DNA of 64,000 nt, taken from assembly GCF_037975245.1 (NCBI RefSeq), contig NC_092571.1:4201001-4265000 (forward strand), read 5' to 3'. Origin of the DNA: Apostichopus japonicus (Eukaryota; Echinodermata; Holothuroidea; Aspidochirotida; Stichopodidae). Below the pieces are notes generated by a model that saw only the letters and a program-made list of their open reading frames with translations, did not search any database and was not told the origin of the DNA. This document shows positions 36,044 through 49,013 of the stretch, piece by piece (within the stretch, counting starts at the first letter, position 1; each line of letters opens with the position of its first letter). The translations under genes were made by a program, and so were the position numbers.

Positions 36044-37949
36044 TTTCTGGAAGGAAAATTAATATTTATTAACTAGAGTATGAATACAGTGCCCATATTT
36101 TCCAAAAAAAATCATTAAACAAGTAGTAGAGACCGATGTCGATTCTGATTGGCTACTTGCGACGATCTAACTATAGTTAAGACCGACTGTAGTGAACTAC
36201 GGGTTCCCTGTTATTATCATTCCTGAGTTGAAAGTCACCCCCCCCCCCACCGCGCCCTCCTGCCACCCTGGCGATGACCAGGCACGGAAACATGTTTGCA
36301 AATAACTGCATTATTTTCATATATATCGTCTAGATTTCAGAAAGGGGAAGTTAGGCAACTTGGAAGGTTCTAGCAAGTTATTGGGCAATCAACTTGATGT
36401 TATAGCGCAATAGGCTGAGTAAGCAGTTCATTTTACTGTAAGTAACACGTAAAATGAAAATGTACCTATCCAAGCCGAAAACCTAACTAAAAAATGCTTC
36501 CATGTGTCCCTTGATACTTGTATTGCTACTGTTTTACATGGAATGCTATGGGAGTTTGTACATAAAGTTACAGTATGCACAAGTATTGTTGAATAAAATG
36601 TAAGACACTTTAAACTTAACTAATTTTGACATAACCGAACCCTGTAGTTGTTGCAACTAAAACTCTGTTGGGACAGAATGTTGCATGCAATCATGTGAAT
36701 CTTTTGCCTTTATCGGACCTAACCACATATAGTCAAATAAAATTCTATTTCAGCTACATATAGTCAAAGTATGACTCTGTTCTTATTACTGTATACTGGT
36801 TTATTTGGATAACACACTGTTTATATGATCACGTTACACTTTGTGTTCAAAGTATTCCATATAACTGTTAGTGAATATTATCACTCACCTCTTACGACTC
36901 ACGTAGTGGATTGATGTCGAATTACCTCTTTCCAACTCTGAGCCAGTCACCTGGAATTGGCATCAAATATATCTGAATATAGTGTAAAAAGATTCTCGTA
37001 ATCCTTTGACACTACGAAGAGCTTTGGTTGTTTTCGTGCACTGTACAACGTAATCTGATGGCAAAAGTTGTATGTTCCTGTTCTTATATGCTGGTGGTTT
37101 GTTGTAGCAATATGGAGGGTATTGTAGTATGGGGAATACTGTTGATATCGTAATATTTCGGGATTTTCTTTAGACGCATAGCGTTACTCTATATATATAT
37201 AAGGAAATTCTTTGTTCCTGTGTTGAAACCTATCGAACCGTGTTCGCCAATGCAAGCACTCAATGAAATCGTATAACCGCTAACAAATCCGTTCATATCG
37301 GTCTACAAGTGCAAGTTCAAATAGTGTTTCCCATATGATGTATGGTGTAATTAATAAAACTGAGGAATGATGGCATATGTTGGACACTAGGGAAAATAAT
37401 GCTGTATAACCAGGGTGATGTTATGGAACATAACAACTCTATGGTTTAACACAACAAGTGACCAGTTAGTGTGAAAAGAAGAGAAAAAATAGTGACTTTA
37501 TTCACGATAACACACTAGAAAAAGATGCTGTTTAATAAAGTAAGCGACCAGTTGATGTTAAAAGAAGAGAAAAAATGGGTTCACTTTATTCACGATAACA
37601 CACACAAATATAAGTATATACACATCATATGTTTATATAACAGGTATTGGTATTGCTATACTGTCGAATTATGAATCAGCATAGTGGTTAGTCTTTTGTG
37701 AAAAGCTTGCAAACGATTATTTGATTTAAAATGTGGAAGGACGTTTGTGCCAGATGTTAAAACAAATTGTTATTAAAGCTGTGATTTACCATGTACAGTT
37801 TAATGGCGGGTAAACATGGAAAATAACGTGATTTGTTGTTACACAAATGGATAACATCAGCTAACACACTAGGTAGCATTGTCATTACAATACTTGAATA
37901 CAATCCCAACAATGTTGTACTAGTGAATATCTGTAATCTTTAACAGGTT
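36044..37949. other. upstream of the TRIM-like gene
   Basis: No coding exon found. A GTAATT donor-like site follows an open stretch near 36925-36962 on the minus strand and could end a 5'-untranslated exon. A ~70-bp unit (AGTGACTTTATTCACGATAACACAC type) occurs twice, near 37490 and 37575. Confidence 0.4.
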
Positions 37950-39240
37950 ATATTGCAGGTTTAACTGATTTGTTGAAAACCTTCTAGGTTTCATTGAAAT
38001 TAGTTTGATCAATACATTCTGTAAAATTTGAAGAGGATTTAAGAAACATTGCATGATGTACCATCAATTTCATTGGACAGATAAGATAGTTGAGAATAAA
38101 CAAATGAAATTTAGAGTAAATTTGAATTGTTTTTTTCATTTGGAAGGGTGTGTCTAATATGATCGTAGAGAAAATCAATGTACTTAAATTAACGTTGACA
38201 TAGATCATTAATACGTTGCTTCGATGATAAATTTTCATCAATAATCAATCCTAAGTATTTTGTCAAATGTAATTTAAAAATTACAATACCGTCAAATTAA
38301 AAACTATAGTAACATGAATGACATCTTAAGCGCATGAACAATTGTCTAGCTAGTTTTGCTAATGTGTAAAGTTAATTAGCTTGCATCAAACCAATCCTTA
38401 AGTTGCCTCAGAGCCAAGTTGACCTTCTTAATTCAACCGGCACAACATATTTGTATCATCAGCAAAATGGCGAGTGGAACATGTGATATAATAAAAGTAC
38501 ATAAAGTCTCATGTGAATAATAATAATAATAATTATAACCAGCAGTTATTTTTACGACGTTAAATTAAGGGACCATAAATGGCTTATGGATTACAACTTA
38601 CTCGTCGGGTGGTTTCCAATTCAATATTTTATCCCAAATTTGGAATCTTTCCAATTTACGAAGTCATTTCAGAAGGGAAAACCTTATTGAATGTTCACTG
38701 TATCAAAGGCTTTGAATTCTTTCAATTCCAGGTATAATCATAAAACACTATTACCCTTCTCCAACGTATACTGTAAATTTTAATAATTTATAATAAAGCA
38801 AGGCTGGTTGAGTGACCCTCCCTAAATCCAAACAAAACACTTAGAAATACAAAACATCATTTGTGTTTAAAAAAATGTTTACAACCTTTTCTCTATGTCA
38901 CTTTCAAGAAGCTTATGAATGAAAGGAAGCCCACTTGTAAATTTGAAACTTTCCGGCAAAGTTGTTTAACCCCTTCTGAACAAATGGAATAACTTTTGAT
39001 AATGTGAGAACATTATGATTAATCTAAGACAAAAAGAATCTTTGAAGATATGGACCAATACAGGGGCTATAGCACATGGGAGACGGAATTGTAATAAACT
39101 TAACAGGAATACCGTCAAAACCTGGAGCCTTTCCACGTTTTAATCCATCAATAAGCTTGATTATTTTTTGTATGGGTGATGATAACTTTAAACTGTTGCC
39201 TTGTCCATTGTACTGTTTTAGGATTGTTTGTGAATATCTT
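37950..39240 (-). pseudogene. decayed LINE reverse transcriptase
   Basis: Six-frame reading of the minus strand shows RT-like islands separated by many stops and frameshifts. GFDGIPVKFI near 39120 matches the RT entry motif (xxPGxDGIPxxxL). HKLLESDIEKRL near 38910 follows. Near 38060-38160 is a LRHTLP / YLSNEIDG stretch like the RT thumb motif YxxLPxxxLxxLY...SYCNEIWG. The order fits a non-LTR RT reading toward low coordinates. It is strongly degraded; the clade is not determined. Confidence 0.5.
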
Positions 39241-40993
39241 TATAATTTTACATTTTTAACTATTTTGTATACAGTTTACTGTTTGCGAAAATTCAAACAT
39301 TATCCTTAAATAAACTTTTTAACAGCTCAAATCAACAAATAAATATTCTTGCTTGTGATCAATGTTGTCTTCTAATTGCTCTATATTATATTTATATACT
39401 TATATAAGTACTTAAGCAAATCATTAACATCATTACAAACAAAATGTTTAATGCGCCTATAAGTCGCATTAAAACAACAGAAAATCCATGGTTTTAAACA
39501 GCAGCTGTTAATACTGGACTTGCAGGGCAAGGCTGTCATTGCGCACGAATGTGATTTGGCTTGTGATCGAATAACGTCACGCTGCGCGCGCGTGTCTAAA
39601 AGTTTCCGCTGCGATATGATTATGACTGTTGTGTTAATGTTGTAGAAATACACTAAATTTATTAGTTACCTATATCGTATGCATGTACACGTATATAGCT
39701 TGATATGGACACATACAAGTCTGGAATGCCTGGTCATACTATTATTACGACAAGGAAACAATCACTCGTTTACTCGTGATGTCAATAACCAAAAAGATAG
39801 CTGCCTTTGGCGCTCATGATTGTTCAAATCCGGTAGGTTATGGCTTGTGTTAGTTTAACATTGTCATTTTGGGTTGGTGGTTTCACTAGTCACAATACAT
39901 ATTTCAATCATTTTGAGGAATGTCAGTGCGTTATGAAGTGTACATAATTATACTTATAAATCGAAGAATCGTTGTGTATTAATGATAAAGATAAAATAGT
40001 AGCTTCAGAGAGTTTAACAAGTCCCTATGTAAATTTGTTCAAATTTGACCACCCCCCTCCCCAAATATCCAAAAATATCGAAGAAGGCATATTCACACAC
40101 CCCTTTTATTGGTTAAACTTTATTTCGCTTTCCTTGCACAGTGCGTTAAGTTAAGACCAGTTTAAGCATTGGTTACTACACAGTTCATGCACGGAGATTA
40201 ATTCACACATAACTATAATCTACAATAAATATCTTGTTTGCATAGTTTGTGAATGTGAACTCATTATAGGTTATTTGTATTAAAGTAAATTTAAATACCT
40301 ATTTATTGTTTTGAATCACGTTCCATCTCATCGTATTTATGATATTACTACTTCACATTCCATCTCATCATGTTTATGATATTACTACCTATTATGATGA
40401 TTTTACACCAAAGACAGAAGTAATAATAAGAGTATAGTAAAACGATGATCGTTTCTAGTTAGAACGAATGCAGGGGATCATGTATAAAAAACATAAGGAT
40501 GACTAACAACCCAATCAATTCATATTTATAATAACGTTGGAAGTTTACTGTCATTGGTATATCAGTATGTGTATTTATGTTCTGTTTTGTATAATTCTAA
40601 ATGTTTTTATTACAAGAAGAAAAAATAATCCGCGTTCAAGGAAACGTTTATTCAGATGCCTTTTCTTAATCGTCTATTAAGATCTCGATTCTAACATGCA
40701 CACGTGAGTTCAACCAAGCATAACCCAAGACGATTGCCTCGATTGCCTTGATCTTCCAAGCTATGCTCATGGTAAAAGAACAATGATCCTACATATTGGA
40801 AGTCAATGGCATATAGATATAGCCGTGTATCATTTTCAGTCCAGACATTTCCGAGTTTTGCCTATATATTGAAATCGAAGGTTGTATCAAAGTTGTTCTT
40901 CTTCGGACGTTGTCATACTCGATAAATTTTAAAAACCGAATCTCTTAAGTGACACATGAAAGCACATCACTGCCAAAATATTCACATAGATCT
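39241..40993. other. spacer, nothing recognised
   Basis: AT-rich. A repeated CACATTCCATCTCATC(A/G)T...TATGATATTACTAC pair lies near 40318-40387. No gene seen. Confidence 0.5.
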
Positions 40994-42069
40994 CTAAAAC
41001 TGAAACAATTTGATTGAATGGTTTTTGAAGCTGACAAAACCAGTGTTACCGAATCGTGCAAGACTTATTGGCTCGTCGCCATCACTGAATTGAGAAGAAG
41101 ATACGGAGAATTTAATAAGTTCCCCTGTATGTTTGTACGTAGAAATCATCCAAACTTTTGATCTTTCCTGACCAACCCATAGAACCATCCACATCGATCC
41201 TGTCCAAATCACTGAAACAGGGCGTTGACAGGACTTATGTTTAACAGGTATGAGCGATCCACATGCTTTGGTGGTGATATCGGATACCAACAGTCTGACG
41301 TGATCAAATTCGCGGTGGATAATGGCAATGACATCGCCGGACGATGCAATGGACGTGACGAGTGATAGTTCCTCCCGCGGTTTGATTTCCTTGACCACTT
41401 CTCCCGTTACCAAGCAACCTCTTATTTCATTCTGAACGCCGATAGAAATCAACAGGTCAAATTTTAACTTGCTGCCGGAAGAGTAATGCGCGTTGATACA
41501 AGAAATCCAAGAACCTGTTATAACGTCGTCGACCTTCAAGGAGAAAATTGACTCAACGGAGTCATACATATGACCCCGAAAATGGAACCTCGCCAAGAAG
41601 ACTCTCCTTCCGACGGCAAATGCTACAACGTTGGTCTCCTTGTCTCGTATTGTCACATTTGCCATAACCACGGGAGCCGTTTTATCGTAGGTTGTCACCA
41701 GGTATTGCCAAAGCATTCCATTCAAGTCTTGAGGGTCCTTACAAACAAGACGAACACATCCGTTCTCGATCCTTTCGTCATAAATATGGATCAACTGATT
41801 CGGCAGGATCATGACACTGCCAATCAGTTTGTTTATATTAACAGGTTGTCCTTTACTTTGGACAGAATGCGTAAGACCCGGGTTCTTTCTCTGTACGACT
41901 GGTTCAGATGTCTGTTTTTCCATATTGGAAAATAATCTATGTTGATTGTTGGGCGTCAGTTCTAATCTCTGTTGGAAACTCTCTTTCTTGTAGTCCGAAT
42001 AATCGTATTGCTGATACAGTGCAGGCGCATCTGGCGTCATATAGAACATATGTTCATGCATTAACGACT
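40994..42069 (-). CDS. TRIM-like paralogue, last exon only
   Basis: The acceptor TTTTGTTTTATATAG leads to an open frame of 357 codons plus stop, entering in phase 1 like exon 3 of the gene downstream. The segments LIHIYDERIENGCVRLVCKD, then LNGMLWQYLV, align with FVRVFDERQSYGRIRLICTD and LDTFFWDYSI of that gene. There is no B-box and almost no coiled coil in this exon, only a short polar lead. The 5' exons were not found up to 64000, so this is either a gene with distant exons or a partial duplicate. The frame is intact over 1 kb, which argues for constraint or recency. Confidence 0.75.
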
Positions 42070-42493
42070 CTATATAAAACAAAATAGAACGCAAAAAAAA
42101 CGATCAAGCGTATCAATGCAACCCTACGATTTCCAGAGGTAAAATATTCGTGATTTGATAATTATTCCCCTGAGAGATTGTAGGAGAAAATCATTTGAAA
42201 AATATAAACACTTAAGATTTCACTTGCATGAAACCACGTTTTCAAAATACAGTTTGGAACTTGCTCTTAATTTAAGGACAAATATTAGGTAATGAAAGAA
42301 TCCCAAAATTAAAGAAATCGTGTGGTTTAGAAAGAATGATTAATGAAAAGTTAACATGTTTACTCTATGTAATATTATTCAATACTTTATGATAAATTTT
42401 AGCTAGGATATTAAAATATTGGAGTTTAAGTTAATATTACATAAATATGTTATAATTACTCCAGGGAACACTATAGAGTGAGAGGGTCTAGCA

Positions 42494-42836
42494 CAGGGTT
42501 TCCCTAACTTTATCCCCCCCCCCCCACGAACACCCCTGTGGTTGTCAGAGTTGTCCACGAACCCCCAACTTTTCGAGACACGATCTGAGCCAGTATAATA
42601 CTATAATACGTATAACAGTGCTTCGTAAAAGATCAAGTTCATAGTGTAATATTGCAATGAAAAATACAAAGAGAGTTTGTCCATATAGGTACGACTTTTG
42701 TACATCACTAAATTAAATGATATGTCATATTTAAGTACAAAAAGTTTGTTTTGGCTTTCAGAAACGTCTCACGGACCCACTGGGATGGACTCGCGCACCC
42801 CCTGGGGGTTAATGCACCCCAGTTAGGGAACCCTTG
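42494..42836. mobile_element. non-autonomous hAT element
   Basis: TIRs CAGGGTTTCCCTAACT and AGTTAGGGAACCCTTG are near-perfect inverted copies. They are flanked by GTCTAGCA (42486-42493) and GTCTAGAG (42837-42844), a decayed 8-bp target duplication typical of hAT. Length 343 bp, no open frame. Confidence 0.85.
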
Positions 42837-42844
42837 GTCTAGAG

Positions 42845-44280
42845 TAGAACGTTTTACATACAACACTGCATTATATTCTACTTTGGTTACATTACCTCAG
42901 AAAATACTTTCACTTAACGTGCAAATGTCACCACTGCTCACCATGCATCTGTGTGTGGTGTCCTAAGAAGCTGAAACGGTACATCTCGTCCATTACTTCT
43001 TCGACGCGAAAACGAAACAACCGATATTTGTCAAGTTATCGACCTGGTTACACAATGTTCCAACCACAACACACAATGCTTCGGTGTATATCGTGAAAAT
43101 ATGCCGTCTTTGCACACCAGAAGCAAAACTGTTTACGTTGATTTTCCATTCAACATCGCAGAGGCAAACGGCAATGACAAATATATGGTGTGTGCTTAAC
43201 ACTATAGTGTATCATTCGCTTTGCTTTACGCGTTATGGCGTTGTATCAACAAAGTGCTTCAGTTATGATAAAATTGCTCCGTGTCATAAACATGTACGAA
43301 TGCAAACATCAAAACAGAAGAAAATTTATGATTCTGCGTTAAAGGAGAATGTACAAATTTTGATATGTCAATATCAACCGGTTTCGGAAAACAAATTTTT
43401 ATGTTAACTCCCTATACGGAAAACGTTGCATTTGCTATTCCGTACTATCAGGCGGGCGTTTAAGTACGTGATGCAATGTGTGATTTCAATTAAATTTAAT
43501 TAACATTGTATGTGATTATTGCACAAAATGAATTGTCTTAATATCATAAAACTTAAAACGGCTACCCCCCCCCTCCCCCAAAACAAAAACCTGCTTATGA
43601 ACATGGCACTTAACACTACCTTTAATTGTTGCAACGCTACATGTATATTTCTAGGACCAGTTGTGCTGAGTTCAACACGGGAATTTGGATAGTTCACATA
43701 ATTTACCGTAAAATATAACAAGAGTGGAGGTGCAATATCTATGACACGATTGTCGGATGCAATGATTAGACCGAGATGAATTTCTCTTTCGTTTATTCAA
43801 GAAGTTAGGACATACACACACGATCAACCATATTGTTGGCCTTACTCTTTCTCGAGAGTTGTTGGGACGAACAAGTGTTAGTATGTAAAAGTCCTTTAAA
43901 ATTCCCAAACTTTTCATTATCAAGCAATCGAAACAAGTGATAATCTGCATTTCTTCCTATGATTAGGTGTTACCTCTGAGAGAATGAGTCAGATCATCAT
44001 CAGTGGGTTTACAAAATTGGTTGCACTTTAGGACGTAGGAATGCTCCGTATAGAATAAGAGCAGTAGCGTAACCAGGGGGCGGGATCCCCCATTCAAATA
44101 TCTTGCCCCAACCCGCTCCCCTCCCCTCTCACAATGACATTGGTAGACGAAAAATAATAACTTAATTAACTAAATTATATAGGGCGTTTTACCCAAGTGT
44201 TATTATTGTACAGAGTGCACCCCTGGTGCTTTGAATCTGACAATTTACACAGAACAACCACTCTTTATAGGCAATCATAA
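42845..44280. other. spacer, nothing certain
   Basis: Several short frames without motifs. A CAGTAGCGTAACCAGGGGGC sequence at 44062 looks like the end of another hAT-type element, but its partner was not found. Confidence 0.4.
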
Positions 44281-44460
44281 CATTTGGGTAATACGCCCTC
44301 AATGACAGTTATTCAAAGCCAATTTATACGCATTCACACACCAGTAGAATCACTGAGGTCGAGTGGTACGGACTTCGGTTCGTGACACAAGATCCGGGGT
44401 TCGATTCCTACTTTCGCCCGATGAGTCCCAAGAGGACGAAACCGGACGTAAAGTGAAATT
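44281..44460 (+). mobile_element. tRNA-like SINE with hammerhead, copy 2 (decayed)
   Basis: Homologous to 13893-14050, with about 23 extra bp before GTAGAATCACTG. Box A-like AGGTCGAGTGGT is at 44356-44367, and perfect box B is at 44398-44408. The hammerhead region (44404-44459) has CCGATGA in place of CTGATGA, ACCGGA in place of ACCGGT before the cleavage base, and a weakened stem I, so self-cleavage is unlikely. A mixed TA/CA/TG microsatellite follows (about 44490-44678). Confidence 0.8.
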
Positions 44461-44489
44461 TTTCTGGTGTGTTGTTCTTTATTCACTTA

Positions 44490-44505
44490 CTATATATATA
44501 TATAC

Positions 44506-44552
<47 letters not shown>

Positions 44553-44641
44553 AATCACTTAATTCGGCGCGGTATATATATGTATATATATATATATATA
44601 TATACATACATATATATATATATATATGTGTGGGTGTGCGC

Positions 44642-44676
<35 letters not shown>

Positions 44677-44678
44677 TG
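44490..44678. repeat. compound (TA)n/(TG)n microsatellite
   Basis: TA runs broken by a short unique piece (44549-44573), then (TG)n. The YIYI and CVCV frames are artefacts. Confidence 0.95.
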
Positions 44679-44699
44679 TATAGTAAGTATCTAAATTGA

Positions 44700-45624
44700 G
44701 TAATGAACTGCAACTGTAGTATGTAAGTTTACTTGAATGAATGCCCAGTTGGGATATTGGCTGTATTGACAGTTTTAACGGAAAGAATAACCAGCAGGTT
44801 TAACGTCCTGTTATAATGACTGAGGGAGACTACTCTTCATTGAGATATTTACTATTTTCCTTAAAGTGAAAAGTAAATACTGTTTCGAATGGACTTGCTC
44901 CGAACCGTAAATTGGCGTCTCGATTATTTAAGATTTGTTTGAATGGTAAGTAATTTGACACATCTTTCAAAAGAATGATGCATGACTTTTTTCGATTTCT
45001 TTTAGATAGCAGAACATTTTTATTGTTAGTAAAGAACCTTTTATTTGTCAGTAAAGGTACTGGCAACAAGTTTCACACATATGTTATGTAATTTTTGGTA
45101 AGTCTGTAATATTAAATTTAAAAAGTTTTTTATCAGACTTACCCATATTAATGTGTAGCACCCCTAATATTTTCAATAGTAGTCTCTATAGTTTTGTCCC
45201 CCTGTATTATATACTTTTCCCCTTCACTTTTGTTTTTCCATTTTCCTCTATCTCTTTGTGGTATTTTCTAGTAACGCTCACAGAGTCAGTGAACTGTGTG
45301 CACTACCCCTCAGTGGACTAATTCCTGCTAAAGGACCATTAAGCCTTGTGTGGTTTGGGTTACTCTTAGGTTACGCTAAGTAAGTGATAATTAATCTGTT
45401 ATTCCCAATACTAACAGACCAGGCTTTGTTTTATTCTCCCTTAAGTGTAGTGAGTTATGTCACACTCCCTGTAATCACTGGTGGAATAAGTTAAAGATGT
45501 GGGAAGACAGTTTGTCTACTTCCTGGAGGATTGGGAGCCAAGTTAAGTAAAATCTTGTCTGGTAGGGTGGGATAACAACCTTCCCTTTGTTCTAAGGATG
45601 GCTTAAAACACCAAAGTTTGCAAG
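44700..45624. other. spacer with one unclassified minus-strand frame
   Basis: The minus-strand frame 45069-44830 (NRKKSCIILLKDVSNYLP, then FRFGASPFETVFTF-like) reads as plausible protein and may be a scrap of a mobile element, but I recognise no family. The rest shows nothing. Confidence 0.3.
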
Positions 45625-45726
45625 CAACTCTACCATTCACCAAGACACTCCAAGCTGACATACACCTGTAGTGGAAGCAAGACTGTACCAGTTAATTAGA
45701 AATTGATCACATTAATTTCTACACAG
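45625..45726 (+). repeat. ~95-bp sequence shared with 48981-49013 + 50191-50246 (empty LINE site)
   Basis: Runs from ATTCACCAAGACACTCCAAG to ATTAATTTCTACACAG. The same sequence at 48981 is interrupted after CATACAC by a LINE and resumes at ACCTGCAGTGG (50191). The GTAAGAG following ACACAG here looks like a splice donor, so this could be a duplicated exon of an unknown non-coding or UTR region. Confidence 0.75.
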
Positions 45727-45766
45727 GTAAGAGTTCATCTTTTGACTTTTCCCCAGACCTTTCAGG

Positions 45767-47483
45767 CAGTGGCGTCACCAGACTTTTTCGGTCTGGGGGG
45801 GGGGGCACAGGGGGGCACCAGCATTTGATGGGGGGGCACTTAGGTGGATACCGATCGCCGTCCTGGGGAGGGATCTAAGGGGAGGGGGTGCTCCCTCCAG
45901 GCGCGGCGGAACGGGAAAATTATTGGGGGGGGGGCTAATGTGTAGAGACTATCTAAGCGGAGCGCCACCATCGGTTGGCGCGGAGCGTACAAGAAAATTT
46001 TGGGTTTTTCAAACCCCCAGATGGCCGGAAACGGCACTTCCCGAGTGTTTTATGCTGCGAATACCTAGCCCTAAAATATGGGTCTCAAGCCTGAAATTTC
46101 TCAGATTGCACGTAAAAGTCTGTAAAAACATTGTAATTTGTGTATTCGATGGTGTTTTAAGAGAGTAGCTATTACTCGTAGTGTACTCGCAAAGACGTTT
46201 TTGAGTGTAGTAAGGGGATGTTGAGAACTGGCTGAAATGAAGCAAGTCATTGGCCTAAGACGAAGTTGTGTTGCGCTTACCGGTACTCACACTCACTGCT
46301 TCCACTTTTCACGGGGCGTGAAGACGCGGTTGGGGTGACAATGTGGTCTATAGCCAGGGGACGGGCCGAGGGTCCCCCAGCATTTACTAAAATTATTACA
46401 CCTATATAGTAACGTGTGCATCGGACAGATCGACAAGTATGCATTGAAAAATGGGCAGATGCACGTTTCGGAGCCTTGGTAAATATTGGGGGGGGGGCTT
46501 ATCATGCATTTGCCCCCTCAACTTTTTCATTGGGGGTAAGCCCCCCCGGTTCCGCCGCCACTGCCCCCCTCCCCTTTGGAAAATTTTCGCATACGGAGGA
46601 TGGGCTAGATGCAAAATGCTGCCACATTTGATGCTAAATTCGATCTGAAGATATCTCCAGAAATTGCTATTTTTGAGGTAATGATTTTAACAAGGCGCAG
46701 AATTTTGCAGAGGATATGAACCACATGCTGTCGATATTATGCCTAACCCTATATCAATAAAACCTACATTTGTTGAATTAATGTGTGCATGACCCCCGAC
46801 TCCTTTCTTGTCCTTCTCGTTTTCGCCCATTATCTATTAAGATGTAACAGGTTCCAGCATCGTTATTGGCTCCTATCAGGGATCTCACCATGCAATCCAA
46901 AGTTTGATCACACATCGAGTATGGCTCAGTATGCAGGTGTGAACATTCGCCATTTGTTCCTACAAGCATCTGACCTCAAATGACCTCTGCAACCCCTACA
47001 CAACAGGGTTAATATGTGGGTCCACAAATATAGGCAAGTATGGTGCCTGCGGACCCTCACATTCTCACATTTCGTCAGCTCCTAACCTGTCAACCTCAGA
47101 GCAAGGCAACATATTGCAGTACCCTCCCTTCTCACAGTCATGTAGCTCGCGAAGCGGACGTGTATATCCGCTGGTATGGCGTGAGCACTGACACATTCAA
47201 TGTAAATATCGACACCTGTTGTGATGGCGCGGGTTACGACTTCGATACCCGACGTTCAAGGATAAACTTTTTCATTTTTTCGCAGCTCATTTGAAGAAAA
47301 TACGAATTACTGTGCTTCTTTGTCCTTATGAAAAACCAACTCAGATGATGGGAGTTGAATATAACAAAATATATATATATTTTTTTACCAACCCAAATCT
47401 CAGATGGGGGGGGCACTCGGGGGGCACTAGGTTTTCCAGGGGGCACGTGCCCCCTGGCCCCCCCCCCCTTGGCGACGCCACTG
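45767..47483. mobile_element. hAT-type element, 1717 bp, non-autonomous
   Basis: TIRs CAGTGGCGTCACC and GGCGACGCCACTG (one mismatch) are flanked by perfect 8-bp duplications, CTTTCAGG at 45759-45766 and 47484-47491. The interior is rich in G/C homopolymers. Segments such as GGAGCGCCACCATCGGTTGG recur, inverted, near 60595 and 61305. No transposase. It sits about 30 bp after the exon-like repeat. Confidence 0.9.
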
Positions 47484-47491
47484 CTTTCAGG

Positions 47492-48980
47492 AGCCTATTC
47501 ATTTTCATTGTGCATACATAGTGTATTTTACATGTAAATGTATTCATGTTAGTTCTGTGCTGGCAATATCCACACAGAATGTATAGCAGCCCTCATTAAG
47601 TGTAATTGAGTTGTATTTACTAATTTACTTTTTACTATTATAGTGTTCCTGTGATGGCTGAATGCACATAGACTGTAGTTATTAATTAAATGTTATGTAT
47701 ACCTGTAATGGCTATAGGGAGTCTACAGGTGACATCATTATTATTGTTATCCTGTTGTTTTATAGCATGTTTTTAGGGTTGATTATGGCACCTATAATGC
47801 CCTCAACTGTTGGCATCTTATTTGTATATTGTTATGATCTAATCTACATTGAGAGTATTGAAAGTACTTTAGGTTATTGTTCTACCGAGAACCCACATTT
47901 GGATATTTATTTAGTTTATTATTTACTCTTACGATACGTCTAGCATTACCTGTCAATGTGATGTACTCACATTCTTATCTAGTTGTACTCAGTTTCCCTT
48001 ATTAGAGCTATGTTTAGATCACATGATGCAATGCTACACTATTACTAGTTGCTATAGGATTTGCAGAATTTCTGCAAACTTTTATGTTTGAAGAGAGTTG
48101 TAGCAATATGTTAGTATTCATATTGACTATTTTGTGAATCGAGACACTATTGTTGTTGTTTTCTTAGAATATTTGGGTAGTACCATGTATTTAGCCCTAT
48201 GAGTCACCCTTCACTGGTACCGACTCCACCTGACCATATACAGCGGATGGGCTAGATGACATAGTCTCCGTTTTATAGCCTGCTCTTAGTCACAAGGGAC
48301 GCTTAGGTACCTGCAGCCTAACAAGAGGTGTCAGTTCCCATAGCAACCTGTGGTCTAAGTCAGTAGAGATTCATGGGTTGAATTACATAGTTAGTATGCT
48401 ACTGTTGTTGCTATTATTACTAGCTGAGGGATTTTCCCAGTAGTACATTATTTATACTTGCAGACTCCATGTAAGTCATAGAGGGTGTACAGATTTTAGA
48501 GTTAATCACTCGCCTCTACTAGGATATGTTCGTAGTGGAAATAGTGCAACCAGTTTCGAGTTAAATATATATTAGACTACGACACATAAGATTATACTGC
48601 TATGCCAGATAGGGATAGGCAGTTTCACTTACTTTTGGAGCACTGTGTTATTGCTGTATGAGTAATATAGGCAGGTAGATGTATATTTAGCATCCAGTTG
48701 TTGTCTCGGAAGGTTCACTTGATTTTAATACTTAATAGTTTACTTGTTGTCATGCCAACCAGGTATGATGAGATGCACCATATGTTTTACTTTGTATGAG
48801 GTGATCAGGTTGACATTTGTTTATAATATTTCATTATTGTTGTGTCACCCTTACTGATTATCTTTGTTGTATATTATTGCATATTTTCATGCTTATTTTA
48901 ATTTGTTGATTACTGTGAGAGATCGTGAACCCCTTGCCCCTTGTTTAGTTCATTTGTAATGTGTTGGCAATGCATGGTGA
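47492..48980. other. spacer, nothing recognised
   Basis: Moderately AT-rich, without gene or repeat signals I can support. Confidence 0.5.
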
Positions 48981-49013
48981 CAATTCACCAAGACACTCCA
49001 AGCTGCCATACAC

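Noticed and set aside
42425-42440. TTAATATTAC resembling the CRESS-virus origin nonamer
   Set aside because: Not in a stem-loop and far from the Rep gene; expected by chance in AT-rich DNA.
44062-44235. Possible hAT element starting CAGTAGCGTAACCAGG
   Set aside because: No matching inverted end or target duplication could be found.
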